Below are positions 1 through 6,724 of a stretch of 10,908 bases of DNA, piece after piece (positions within the stretch are counted from its first letter, which is position 1; each line of letters opens with the position of its first letter). Both the position numbers and the translations under genes were made by a program. Origin of the DNA: JANYIP01 sp031394045 (GTDB lineage Bacteria; Actinomycetota; Actinomycetes; Prado026); the NCBI GenBank assembly GCA_031394045.1, contig JANMWN010000071.1:1-10908 (forward strand), given 5' to 3'. The notes beneath the pieces are model-generated. The model saw only the letters and a list, made by a program, of their open reading frames with translations. It was not told the origin of the DNA and searched no databases.

Positions 1-987
1 GCGACCCACCACCCGCGGCAGCGCACCCTGCTGGGCGTAGAGCGCCACGATCCGGCCCATGCCCATGAAATAGACGCTCAGCGTGGTGTACGTCGCGATG
101 ATCATCGTGAATATCGCCAGGTAGAAGAGCGGGTTGTGCCCATACTTGTCCTCGACCACTGACACCGTCGGCACCGGGAACACGATGAGCGCCGCCAGCG
201 GGAGGCTGCCGAGCACCGCCAGCGCCAGCGGGATCTGCCGGACCCAGAGCTGCCAGGCGGCCGAGAGCAGCCCGACGTCGCGCGACTGGGTGAAGTTGCG
301 CCACTCGTCAACGAGCACCTGCTGCACCTCGAGGATGCCGGCCATGATGCCCAGCCACAGACCCGCCACGGTAAAGAAGGTGAGCCAGTCGGTCGGGCTC
401 GGCGAGGCCCAGTTCGCGTCCCACGATGAGCGGTTGACGATCAGCATCCAGACGAAGAGGGCGAGGAAGACGTCGCCGACCAAGGTGATGACCACTAGAA
501 GGGACTGCACCTTGCCGGTGATCTGCCGGCCGGCGAGGTTAAGCGCCACCACGGGGATGAGGACCGCGTACGGCCAGATCCAGGACGGGACGCTCGGCCA
601 AAGGTTCTCCAGCAGACCCTGCGCGACGAACAGCTCGAGCCACATGAACGCGCCATAGACGGGGGCGTACAGGATCAGGTAGGAGGTACCAAGCGAGAAC
701 ACCCCGGACTCCCGGGCGTAAGACTGGAGCGAGCCCGGCTCCGGTACTGCGGTGATCATCTCTCGGTAGAGCCACCACGCCACGTGGATCACGACGGCAC
801 CGCCGATGAAGCCGATGATCGTCCACTTGATGCCGTAGAGGCTTGCGATGTAGACGATCCAGGCCCAGCCAGCCGTGAACAGCATCTCTCCGGTCCCGAT
901 GGCCGAGACGTCGAACCACGTCAGCGGCTTCTCGTTGACGAGATCGAGGTCGTCGAAACCAGGTTGGTTGGTCTCTTCTGTTGCCAT
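1..987 (-). CDS. APC-superfamily amino acid/amine permease, C-terminus cut by the window edge
   Basis: Reading the minus strand from ATG at 987 gives 329 codons with no stop, still open at base 1, so the 3' part of the gene lies outside the window. The protein has a short hydrophilic N-terminus (residues 1-23) and then repeated hydrophobic segments, roughly 27-50, 54-74, 100-122, 137-152, 160-184, 201-220, 250-271 and 287-310. The stretch VPEPGSLQSYARESG (81-95), followed by a long hydrophobic helix, resembles the second and third helices of amino acid-polyamine-organocation transporters. Members usually have about 450-550 residues and 12 helices, so about two thirds is present. GGAGTG at 992-997 (minus) gives a well-spaced ribosome binding site that fixes the start. 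Only 49 bp separate it from the amidohydrolase upstream, so the two are probably co-transcribed. It likely imports an amino acid, amine or related substrate of the cluster; the exact ligand cannot be read from sequence. Confidence 0.85.
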   Translation of the reverse strand, partial: MATEETNQPGFDDLDLVNEKPLTWFDVSAIGTGEMLFTAGWAWIVYIASLYGIKWTIIGFIGGAVVIHVAWWLYREMITAVPEPGSLQSYARESGVFSLGTSYLILYAPVYGAFMWLELFVAQGLLENLWPSVPSWIWPYAVLIPVVALNLAGRQITGKVQSLLVVITLVGDVFLALFVWMLIVNRSSWDANWASPSPTDWLTFFTVAGLWLGIMAGILEVQQVLVDEWRNFTQSRDVGLLSAAWQLWVRQIPLALAVLGSLPLAALIVFPVPTVSVVEDKYGHNPLFYLAIFTMIIATYTTLSVYFMGMGRIVALYAQQGALPRVVGR

Positions 988-991
988 GTGC

Positions 992-997
992 CACTCC
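992..997 (-). promoter_or_regulatory. Ribosome binding site of the permease
   Basis: The minus strand reads GGAGTG here. The GGAG core stands 6 nt before the ATG at 987. It supports this start for a gene whose reading frame runs off the window. Confidence 0.6.
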
Positions 998-1036
998 GTG
1001 GGTGAGAGCCAGCGATGGACGGGTCGGTCGGTCGGG

Positions 1037-2464
1037 TCAGTCGAGCCGCGATGAGATCTCGCGGCGGCGTACGTCGGCCACGAGGTCGGCGGCATCGGCG
1101 GCCTCGTAGGTAGTTGCGTCAACCTCGTGCCCCGGCTCGGGCGTGTCCCCGTGAACCAGCTCGTACGTGAGATCGGTGGTCGAGTAGGTCAGGCCGCGCT
1201 CGTGCGGCCAGCGCCGGGCCACGGCGTCCTCGTCGAAGACCACAACCCGGCCGCCCTTGACCACCGTCTCGATCTTCTTCCTGTCCTGCAGCACCCGGAT
1301 GTCCTTGACGGGGTCACCGGCCACGACGATCAGGTCCGCGAGCTTTCCCGGAGCGACGACGCCGACCTGGTCATCCAGGCCGAGCATCAGCGCACCATTC
1401 TTCGTCCCCGCGGTGATCGCCTCCATCGAGGAGAGCCCCGCGTAGGTCATGAGCAGCTCGAGCTCCCGGGCATGCCACTCGCCGTAGGGCGACACCGAGA
1501 ATCCGCTGTCGGTCCCGAGCGCGAATCTCACGCCGGCGGCATGTGCACGGTGCAGGCTGTCCGCCGTCTGGTCGAGCATCCTTGCCATCCCGTCGCGAAG
1601 CGCTGCAGGGGTGCCGACCATCGCCCCGAAGTCGACGATGTTGGCGAGCAGCAGGAGTGTCGGCACCAACGGGATCCGGGAGTCCGCCAGCGCCTCGACC
1701 GTCTCGTCGTCCATCACGTTCCCGTGCATGATCCAGTCCATTCCGGCCCGTACCGCGGCACCGACCTCGGCAGAGCCGCGGGCATGGATGGTGATGTGCC
1801 GCTTGAGCTGGTGGGCCAGATCGGCCAGCACCTTCAGCTCGTCGTCGGTGAACGCCTGGAACTGGCCGTAGGGGCTGTCCGCCAGCTTGATGAGGTCGAC
1901 GCCGTTCTTCACCTGATGGCGTACCTCGTCGATCATCCCGTCGAGGGTGTTCGTGACGACCCCGATCGAACCCTCCGGGACGCCGACCGAGTCGGGGTAC
2001 CAGTCGGTGAGGCTGTTGCTGGTGCTGATGTATCGGCCGGCCGAACTCATACGGGGGCCGAGGACGATGTCGTCCCGAATCGCTTCGCGCAGCCCGACCC
2101 CGATGTAGTAGCTACCACCCGGCTGAGAGATCCCCGTGACGCCTGCGCGCAGCACCTTCTGCGCGTTCCAGGCGGCCTTCAGCGTCCGGAGCTCGGGGCT
2201 GGTGTAGAGATCGATCTCCTCTTCGCTCTGGCTTTCGCCGTACGTCATGTGACAGTGCGCGTCGATGAGGCCCGGCATCACGGTCCTGCCGGTCGCGTCG
2301 ACCTCCCGCAGCGGCTCGCCGCGCGGTACGTCCGCACTGCTCACCTGCGAGCCGACCGCGACGATTCGGTCATCCTTGACCAGCACGTTGGTTGACGGCT
2401 GAACCGGAGCGCCCGTGCCGTCGACGACATTCCCGCCGGAAAGCAGGAGCCACGATGACGTCAT
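1037..2464 (-). CDS. Metal-dependent amidohydrolase, imidazolonepropionase-like
   Basis: This 475-residue protein belongs to the amidohydrolase superfamily (the COG1228-like group that includes imidazolonepropionase and Xaa-Pro dipeptidase relatives). Both parts are visible: the beta-sandwich made from residues 1-60 plus the C-terminal return (about 375-415, GKLADLIVVAGDPVKDI), and the metal barrel between them. The metal site looks complete: H70 and H72 (DAHCH), K193 (the candidate carboxylated lysine in DLIKLAD), H227 (TIHARG), H247 (IMHGN) and D319 (GTDS). It should therefore be an active cytoplasmic hydrolase of a cyclic amide, amide or imine C-N bond. AAGGGG at 2475-2480 lies 10 nt before the ATG. 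It lies 105 bp after the regulator and 49 bp before the permease, which suggests that an imported or excreted amide is its substrate. Family members are too divergent to name the substrate. Confidence 0.93.
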   Translation of the reverse strand: MTSSWLLLSGGNVVDGTGAPVQPSTNVLVKDDRIVAVGSQVSSADVPRGEPLREVDATGRTVMPGLIDAHCHMTYGESQSEEEIDLYTSPELRTLKAAWNAQKVLRAGVTGISQPGGSYYIGVGLREAIRDDIVLGPRMSSAGRYISTSNSLTDWYPDSVGVPEGSIGVVTNTLDGMIDEVRHQVKNGVDLIKLADSPYGQFQAFTDDELKVLADLAHQLKRHITIHARGSAEVGAAVRAGMDWIMHGNVMDDETVEALADSRIPLVPTLLLLANIVDFGAMVGTPAALRDGMARMLDQTADSLHRAHAAGVRFALGTDSGFSVSPYGEWHARELELLMTYAGLSSMEAITAGTKNGALMLGLDDQVGVVAPGKLADLIVVAGDPVKDIRVLQDRKKIETVVKGGRVVVFDEDAVARRWPHERGLTYSTTDLTYELVHGDTPEPGHEVDATTYEAADAADLVADVRRREISSRLD

Positions 2465-2474
2465 GCGCGAGATG

Positions 2475-2480
2475 CCCCTT
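2475..2480 (-). promoter_or_regulatory. Ribosome binding site of the amidohydrolase
   Basis: The minus strand reads AAGGGG, followed by a 10-nt spacer and the ATG at 2464. The spacing is slightly long but usable, and no better-placed site is seen. Confidence 0.45.
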
Positions 2481-2558
2481 CTGCTGAACCCGAGGTCGAC
2501 CGACGGTGTGTCGCCGGTAGTCGCACAGGCTCGCGCCGGTCCGTGAGCGAGACCGAAA

Positions 2559-2575
2559 CGCTGACTTGGTCAGCG
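2559..2575 (-). terminator. Hairpin overlapping the regulator stop codon; weak terminator or operator
   Basis: CGCTGAC and GTCAGCG form a perfect 7-bp inverted repeat around a 3-nt centre. On the minus strand it is followed by TTTCGGTC (2551-2558), so it looks like a short rho-independent terminator for the regulator transcript. The TGA stop of the regulator (2570-2572) is in the stem. The T run is poor, so read-through is likely. As a duplex it could also be a protein-binding dyad about 95 bp upstream of the amidohydrolase start. The sequence alone does not decide between the two. Confidence 0.45.
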
Positions 2576-5500
2576 CCGCAGATTGACCAGCAGCTCAGTG
2601 GTCGTGGGGCCTGGCTTCGCACCGATCTCGCCGAGCGCTCGCTCGCAGGCGCGGAAGGCGGCGATCACGCGGTCGTGGTCTCCCATGGCGTGGGCGATCC
2701 GCATCTGGGCCCGCCAGGCCGTCTCTCGGAACGGGTCGGTTCGCAACACTTCGCCCACGAGTCGCTGGGCCAGGTGAACGTCGTCCGCGGCCAGTGCGAT
2801 CTCGGCCGCCTCGTAGCGGGCATCGCGAGCGAGTGCCGCAATCTGCTCACGTCGCTCGTCGACCCAGACGGCGACGACCCCTGGCAGGTACTCGCCACGG
2901 TCGATGATCTCCAGCGCGGAGAGCAGCATGGCGAGGCGCTCCGCACCACGCAGGCTTGCGGCCTGCCGCAAGAGCGCGACCGTCCGCTCCGACTCGGTGG
3001 TCACGTGCACGCTGTCGGCCAGCCGCAGGCGACCGACGCCGGCGTCGGTCTCGAGGAGGTCAGGGACCACCTTGCGGAGCTGCAGCACCGCCTGCCGCAG
3101 GTATGACGCTGCCGAGTCGTCGCTGCGACCCTCGAAGAGCGCCTCCATCACCTCGATTTTCGCGACCACACCCCGGCTGCCGTTGGCCAGGTAGGACAGG
3201 AGCTCGAAGCTCTTCTTGAGCCGCGGCACAACCTCAAGAGCGTTGACCCTGATCCCGGTCCTGCCGAACTCCACCACGTGTACCGAGCCGGTGTGCACGT
3301 CCGCCACCTCGACACCGCGGGCGTGCAGCGCGCGTCCGAGGTCGTGCCAAGGCGAGTCAGCGCTCCGCTCGGAGTCCAGCCGGCGGGACAGAACCGCAGG
3401 AAAACGGGCCAGCGCCCTGATCAGGACATGGTTCGATCCCTGCTCCTCGGCCGCTGCCAGAGCCAGGTCGGCGACACGGTCCGCCTCTTCCTGGGCACCG
3501 ACCCGCCAGTGCGCCTCAGCCAGGTAGACCGCCGCCGCCGGAAGCAGGAGCAACCGGTCGCCCGACTGCATGGAACGCACCGTCCGGTCGAGCTCGGTCC
3601 GCGCCTGCTCGCTTTCCTGGATGAGCAGCAGCGCCAGCCCGCGCAGCACGCCGGCATGCTCGGCGAGGAAGAGGTATGAGCCGCCGACATGGTTGGCGAG
3701 GACCTGGTCCAGAACGACCAACGCAGACTTCGGATCCTCGTTCAGCTCCAGCAGCAGCTCCGCCTCCGCCAGCAGGCTGAAGACCGTGAACATCGCTGAG
3801 CCGGAGGCCACTACGCGCTCGCGGCCGCTGCGCAGCAGCCGCCAGGCCGCGTCCGCCTCGCCGAGCTCGCACATCAACCGCGGGCCCAGGATCGCGGGCA
3901 GCCAGACCCCGGCCTCGGAGTGGTCCTGAACGCCTTGGTACAGCTCGAAGGCCTGCACGATGTGGCCGCTGGAGAGCAGCGCGTTGACCCGCCAAGGCAG
4001 GGCGGCCTGGGCTGCCCAGGGCATCGCGAGCGGCTTGGCCAGCAGGCCGAGCCGGCCGCGGTCGTGATGGGTGCGCAGGACCAGTGCGTCGAGCGGGCTG
4101 CCAGTCAGCGCGATGCTCGCGGGGTTGCGTGGCGGGCTCGACTGGTCCACGACTCCCATCGCATAGCGGACGGCCTCGGTGTCGGGTCCGGTCGGCGCAA
4201 GCTCGAGGAGCTGGTAGATCTCCGCGACCCCGCCACTGTGCAGGTAGCACCACGCCATCAGGCTGGCGGCCCGGCCGGAGGCCCCGGCGAGGTCGTTCCT
4301 GGTACCGCTCTTGGCCAGCCGGTCCGCCAGCCGTACACCGCGGCCGTAGTCCTCCAGTGCCACCGCCAGCATCAGCTCGGCGGTGACCAGACCGGGTTGG
4401 TCCTCCCGCCGGACGGCGGCGAGCTGCTCCAGCCAGCGCTCGGCCACGGCGAAGTCGGTCCGCTCGATGACATGGATGATCAGATCCTCGACTATGGGCA
4501 GGGCCTGCGCCGGTGAACCGCTGGCGAGGTACTCCTCGACAGCCTCCTCGAAGTGTTGCTGGGCCACCAAGAGCCCCGCGTGGGCCCGGTGCAGTCCCTG
4601 CACCTCCTTCTCGCCCCGCCGGCCGAGGAGCTCGAGCAGGTACTCACGAAAACGCGGGTGGAAACGCATAGCGCGCCCCTCGGCGTCCCAGCTCACCGGT
4701 AGCCGCCGGCCGCGTAGCGTATGCAGCCGCGCTGCCGCGTCGGCCACGCCTAGGGCCTCAGCCGCAGCCACGGTGACCTCGTCCAGGACAGCGGTCGACA
4801 CCAGGAGGTCGCGCTCTTCGGGCTCCATCTGGCCGAGGATCTGGACAGCTAGGTATCCGTGCAACGGGTCGGACTCGCCGCCGATCCCGATGACGTGGTC
4901 GCTCGAGCGCCAAGCCTCGAACATGACTCCGGTCACCCAACCTCCGGTCTGGACCAGTGCTTCCACCGGGTCGACCTCGGGGCGCCCAGCCTCAGCGAGC
5001 GCCTCGGCCGCCTCCCCCACGGTGAACGCGAGGTCCTCCTCACCGACCGCAGCGAGCAAGGAGAGGCTGGTCCCGCTCGCCGCGAAGGGCAGCTCGGAGC
5101 GGCTGAGCAGCACCAGTCGGGCCGACGGAGGCAGGTACCGGGCGAACATCGCCAGCACGGCGAGTGCGTCCGGTTGTGACCCGAGTCGCTCGACATCGTC
5201 GACGACCAGAAGCACCGGCACCTCCCCGACCGCCTCGGCCAGGAGCCCGGCGACCTCGGCGTGCGGCAACATCGTGGCCAGGGTTGCGGTCGCCAGACCC
5301 TCGACCGAAGGGACGTGCACGGCCAGCGCCGCCTCGAGGTACGTCAGAAGCCGACCAGTAGCCACGTCGGTGCCGTCGACACCGAACCAGGCCAGCGGCC
5401 GGTTGAGGGTGCTCGCCGCCTGAAGCACGGCGGTGGTCTTTCCCGCGCCGGCGGACGCGTAGATGCACACGACCTTGTTCTGCTCGATCAGCCGTGTCAG

Positions 5501-5719
5501 CAGCGACTCGACCCGGGGCCGCCGGACCACCGTCGACGGCAGGGGAGGCGGTGTGATCTTTCGCCGGATAACCCGGGTTGGCACCTCCGGTCGCCGAGCG
5601 TCGCCAGGACCGGATGCAGCGTTATCAGTCAGCGCTTCCTCCCAGTCGCAGAGGGCCCAGCGCGAGGCCGGACCAGGGTCAGGCGGGCTTCGCTGCTCGT
5701 CTGGTACGGAGTGTGCCAC
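2570..5719 (-). CDS. Large STAND-ATPase transcriptional activator with C-terminal winged helix and BTAD domain
   Basis: The 1049-residue protein starts with about 50 weakly structured residues. A MalT/LAL-type AAA/STAND ATPase follows: the typical entry RKITPPPLPSTVVRRPR (53-69), Walker A ASAGAGKTT (88-96), Walker B LLVVDD (170-175) and a sensor-like LLSRSELP (204-211). A long alpha-helical, TPR-like middle (about 300-800) comes next. The C-terminus carries a SARP-like winged helix (about 825-905, with KKSFELLSYLA and SYLRQAVLQLRKV) and a bacterial transcriptional activation domain (about 906-1049, with DPFRETAWRAQMRIAHAMGDHDRVI). This is the reverse order of classical SARPs, which put DNA binding at the N-terminus. 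The likely role is a ligand-gated activator of the flanking catabolic genes. The GTG at 5719 is the most upstream start in the frame but has no clear ribosome binding site; GTG at 5584 (residue 46) is an alternative just before the conserved region. Confidence 0.9.
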   Translation of the reverse strand: MAHSVPDEQRSPPDPGPASRWALCDWEEALTDNAASGPGDARRPEVPTRVIRRKITPPPLPSTVVRRPRVESLLTRLIEQNKVVCIYASAGAGKTTAVLQAASTLNRPLAWFGVDGTDVATGRLLTYLEAALAVHVPSVEGLATATLATMLPHAEVAGLLAEAVGEVPVLLVVDDVERLGSQPDALAVLAMFARYLPPSARLVLLSRSELPFAASGTSLSLLAAVGEEDLAFTVGEAAEALAEAGRPEVDPVEALVQTGGWVTGVMFEAWRSSDHVIGIGGESDPLHGYLAVQILGQMEPEERDLLVSTAVLDEVTVAAAEALGVADAAARLHTLRGRRLPVSWDAEGRAMRFHPRFREYLLELLGRRGEKEVQGLHRAHAGLLVAQQHFEEAVEEYLASGSPAQALPIVEDLIIHVIERTDFAVAERWLEQLAAVRREDQPGLVTAELMLAVALEDYGRGVRLADRLAKSGTRNDLAGASGRAASLMAWCYLHSGGVAEIYQLLELAPTGPDTEAVRYAMGVVDQSSPPRNPASIALTGSPLDALVLRTHHDRGRLGLLAKPLAMPWAAQAALPWRVNALLSSGHIVQAFELYQGVQDHSEAGVWLPAILGPRLMCELGEADAAWRLLRSGRERVVASGSAMFTVFSLLAEAELLLELNEDPKSALVVLDQVLANHVGGSYLFLAEHAGVLRGLALLLIQESEQARTELDRTVRSMQSGDRLLLLPAAAVYLAEAHWRVGAQEEADRVADLALAAAEEQGSNHVLIRALARFPAVLSRRLDSERSADSPWHDLGRALHARGVEVADVHTGSVHVVEFGRTGIRVNALEVVPRLKKSFELLSYLANGSRGVVAKIEVMEALFEGRSDDSAASYLRQAVLQLRKVVPDLLETDAGVGRLRLADSVHVTTESERTVALLRQAASLRGAERLAMLLSALEIIDRGEYLPGVVAVWVDERREQIAALARDARYEAAEIALAADDVHLAQRLVGEVLRTDPFRETAWRAQMRIAHAMGDHDRVIAAFRACERALGEIGAKPGPTTTELLVNLRR

Positions 5720-5729
5720 GCGGTGTCAA
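5701..5729 (-). promoter_or_regulatory. Possible promoter of the regulator
   Basis: The minus strand carries a perfect TTGACA (5724-5729), then 17 bp, then TACCAG (5701-5706) as a weak -10 box. If it is used, the transcript would begin near 5694, inside the annotated N-terminus. Translation would then have to start at GTG 5584 instead of GTG 5719. The -10 match is poor. Confidence 0.3.
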
Positions 5730-5745
5730 CGTCGGGTACGCGACG
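5730..5745. promoter_or_regulatory. Near-perfect palindrome in the divergent promoter region
   Basis: CGTCGGGTACGCGACG pairs with its own reverse complement in 14 of 16 positions, centred on GTAC. It sits between the divergent regulator and hydrolase genes and abuts the TTGACA of the minus strand. A second dyad, TCGCCG-7 nt-CGGCGA, lies at 5768-5786. Both are reasonable operator candidates; the binding protein is unknown. Confidence 0.4.
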
Positions 5746-5800
5746 ATTTCGCACCTGCTCACGCCGGTCGCCGATCGTCACGGCGAGCACCCGGGCGAGA

Positions 5801-5806
5801 GAGGAG
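5801..5806 (+). promoter_or_regulatory. Ribosome binding site that decides the hydrolase start
   Basis: GAGGAG, within a longer GA-rich run, stands 5 nt before ATG 5812. The same frame is open upstream to 5578, but that extension overlaps the opposite-strand regulator start and has no hydrolase features, so ATG 5812 is preferred. Confidence 0.7.
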
Positions 5807-5811
5807 CACCG

Positions 5812-6633
5812 ATGCCGACCGTCCGTGCGGGCAACGTGGACCTCTTCTACGAGGAGGCTGGGACGGGCGAGGTCATCGTCTGGATCCCCGGTACCGGACT
5901 GCTCGGAACCTCCTGGTCCCGTCAAGTCGACCACTTCAGGCACCGGCACCGCTGCATCACGGTTGACCTACGCGGCAGCGGCCGGACCGAGGGCGGCGGC
6001 ACCGACTTCACAGTCGGCGAAATGGCCGACGACATCGCCGGTGCCCTCGACGCGCTCGGCATACGACGAGCCATCGCCGTCGGCCTCAGCCTCGGCTCCG
6101 CGGTCGTCCAGGAGCTCGCCCTACGTCGCCCCGAGCTGGTACGCGCGGCAGTGCTGCTCGCCACCTGGTCCTCCACCGCAGACGAGCACCACATCCGCCG
6201 GCACTTCGAGTCACGGCTGTACGCACTGGAGCACGGACCGCTCGACGTATTCGTCCAATTCGCCTTCTGGATGTCGGCACCGAGCCTGTTGGACCACGAG
6301 CCGGACCTCCAGTCCCGTGTCGAAGCCGAGCTGGCGCAGCATGTGTCGCCCAACCTGGCTGGCACCGCCGCGCACTTCCGCGCCGACCTCGGTCACGAGA
6401 CCCGCGAGCGACTGCCCCGCCTCGCCTGCCCGACCCTGGTGCTGCACGGCACCGAGGACCTGATCACGCTGCCCTGGTACAACGAGCGGGTCGCGGCGCT
6501 GATACCCGGGGCACAGCTGCGTACGGTCCCGGGTGCAGGTCACCTGGCGTGGCTCGAACGTCCCGACCAGGTCATCCAGCACATCGATCAGTTCCTGACC
6601 ACCCTCGCACCCGACCCCGGAGCAACCTCGTGA
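5812..6633 (+). CDS. Alpha/beta hydrolase
   Basis: The 273-residue protein is a single alpha/beta-hydrolase domain of the size of 3-oxoadipate enol-lactonase and related catabolic esterases, lactonases or amidases. The nucleophile elbow is GLSLG with S93, the acid is D216 (HGTEDL) and the histidine is H244 (GAGHLAWLERP). The GTG at 27-29 is in the position of the oxyanion-hole strand. The helical cap lies about 120-195. There is no signal peptide, so it is cytoplasmic. It is the first gene of the plus-strand operon and is followed after 87 bp by the flavin monooxygenase. A hydrolase next to an aromatic hydroxylase is typical of pathways where a ring-opened or lactone product is cleaved; N-formylmaleamate deformylase of nicotinate catabolism is one example with this fold and size. 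The substrate itself is not determined. Confidence 0.93.
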   Translation: MPTVRAGNVDLFYEEAGTGEVIVWIPGTGLLGTSWSRQVDHFRHRHRCITVDLRGSGRTEGGGTDFTVGEMADDIAGALDALGIRRAIAVGLSLGSAVVQELALRRPELVRAAVLLATWSSTADEHHIRRHFESRLYALEHGPLDVFVQFAFWMSAPSLLDHEPDLQSRVEAELAQHVSPNLAGTAAHFRADLGHETRERLPRLACPTLVLHGTEDLITLPWYNERVAALIPGAQLRTVPGAGHLAWLERPDQVIQHIDQFLTTLAPDPGATS

Positions 6634-6659
6634 CCAGCAGAGCCCGCTCAGACCAACAA

Positions 6660-6705
6660 GGAGATCTTCCGGGAGAGCAAAAGCGATGATGTCTCCCAGA
6701 TCTCT
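6660..6705 (+). promoter_or_regulatory. Intercistronic hairpin upstream of the monooxygenase
   Basis: Bases 6661-6667 pair with 6698-6704 (7 bp) and 6671-6676 pair with 6692-6697 (6 bp), separated only by a 3-nt bulge (6668-6670). A G-T pair 6660/6705 extends the base. The 15-nt loop is 6677-6691. An alternative fold pairs 6666-6675 with 6704-6713 (9 of 10 bp) and would cover the monooxygenase ribosome binding site (6708-6714). The two folds share bases and exclude each other. There is no T run, so it is not a simple terminator. Confidence 0.5.
6671..6677 (+). promoter_or_regulatory. Ribosome binding site of the leader ORF
   Basis: GGGAGAG stands 8 nt before the ATG at 6686. Its bases 6671-6676 form one side of the upper stem of the intercistronic hairpin, so folding would hide it. 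Confidence 0.4.
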
Positions 6706-6724
6706 CCAGGAAGGTGCGCGGTGA
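6686..6724 (+). CDS. Possible 12-codon leader ORF coupled to the monooxygenase
   Basis: The reading frame encodes MMSPRSLQEGAR and ends with a TGA that overlaps the monooxygenase GTG as GTGA (6721-6724). GGGAGAG at 6671-6677 gives it a plausible ribosome binding site. The start codon is in the loop of the intercistronic hairpin, and the frame runs through the monooxygenase ribosome binding site. A ribosome finishing this peptide would end exactly on the next start, as in translational coupling. Such short frames also arise by chance, so its translation is uncertain. Confidence 0.3.
   Translation: MMSPRSLQEGAR
6708..6714 (+). promoter_or_regulatory. Ribosome binding site of the monooxygenase
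   Basis: AGGAAGG lies 6 nt before the GTG at 6721 and supports that start. It is free in the 6660-6705 hairpin but largely paired in the alternative fold. Confidence 0.65.

Noticed and set aside
539..994. 151-codon minus-strand frame at the left end
   Set aside because: It is out of frame with the permease, is Arg-rich and lacks hydrophobic segments, whereas the overlapping open frame from 987 encodes a typical transporter.
1127..2395. 422-codon open frame on the plus strand
   Set aside because: It is antisense to the amidohydrolase with its complete metal site, and the product has a shadow-like Arg/Val/Asp-rich composition.
2456..2463. TGACGTCA palindrome at the amidohydrolase start
   Set aside because: It falls in the first codons, is only 8 bp long, and no second copy was seen in the promoter regions examined. 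Chance is the simplest explanation.
5578..5811. 78-codon N-terminal extension of the alpha/beta hydrolase
   Set aside because: It overlaps the regulator start, has no fold features and ignores the strong ribosome binding site at 5801-5806.
6662..6703. AGATCT repeated in both hairpin arms as a shared operator word
   Set aside because: AGATCT also occurs inside genes (near 1051, 4217 and 8566) and at 9592 and 10100, so it is not specific to promoters. The hairpin pairing stands on its own.
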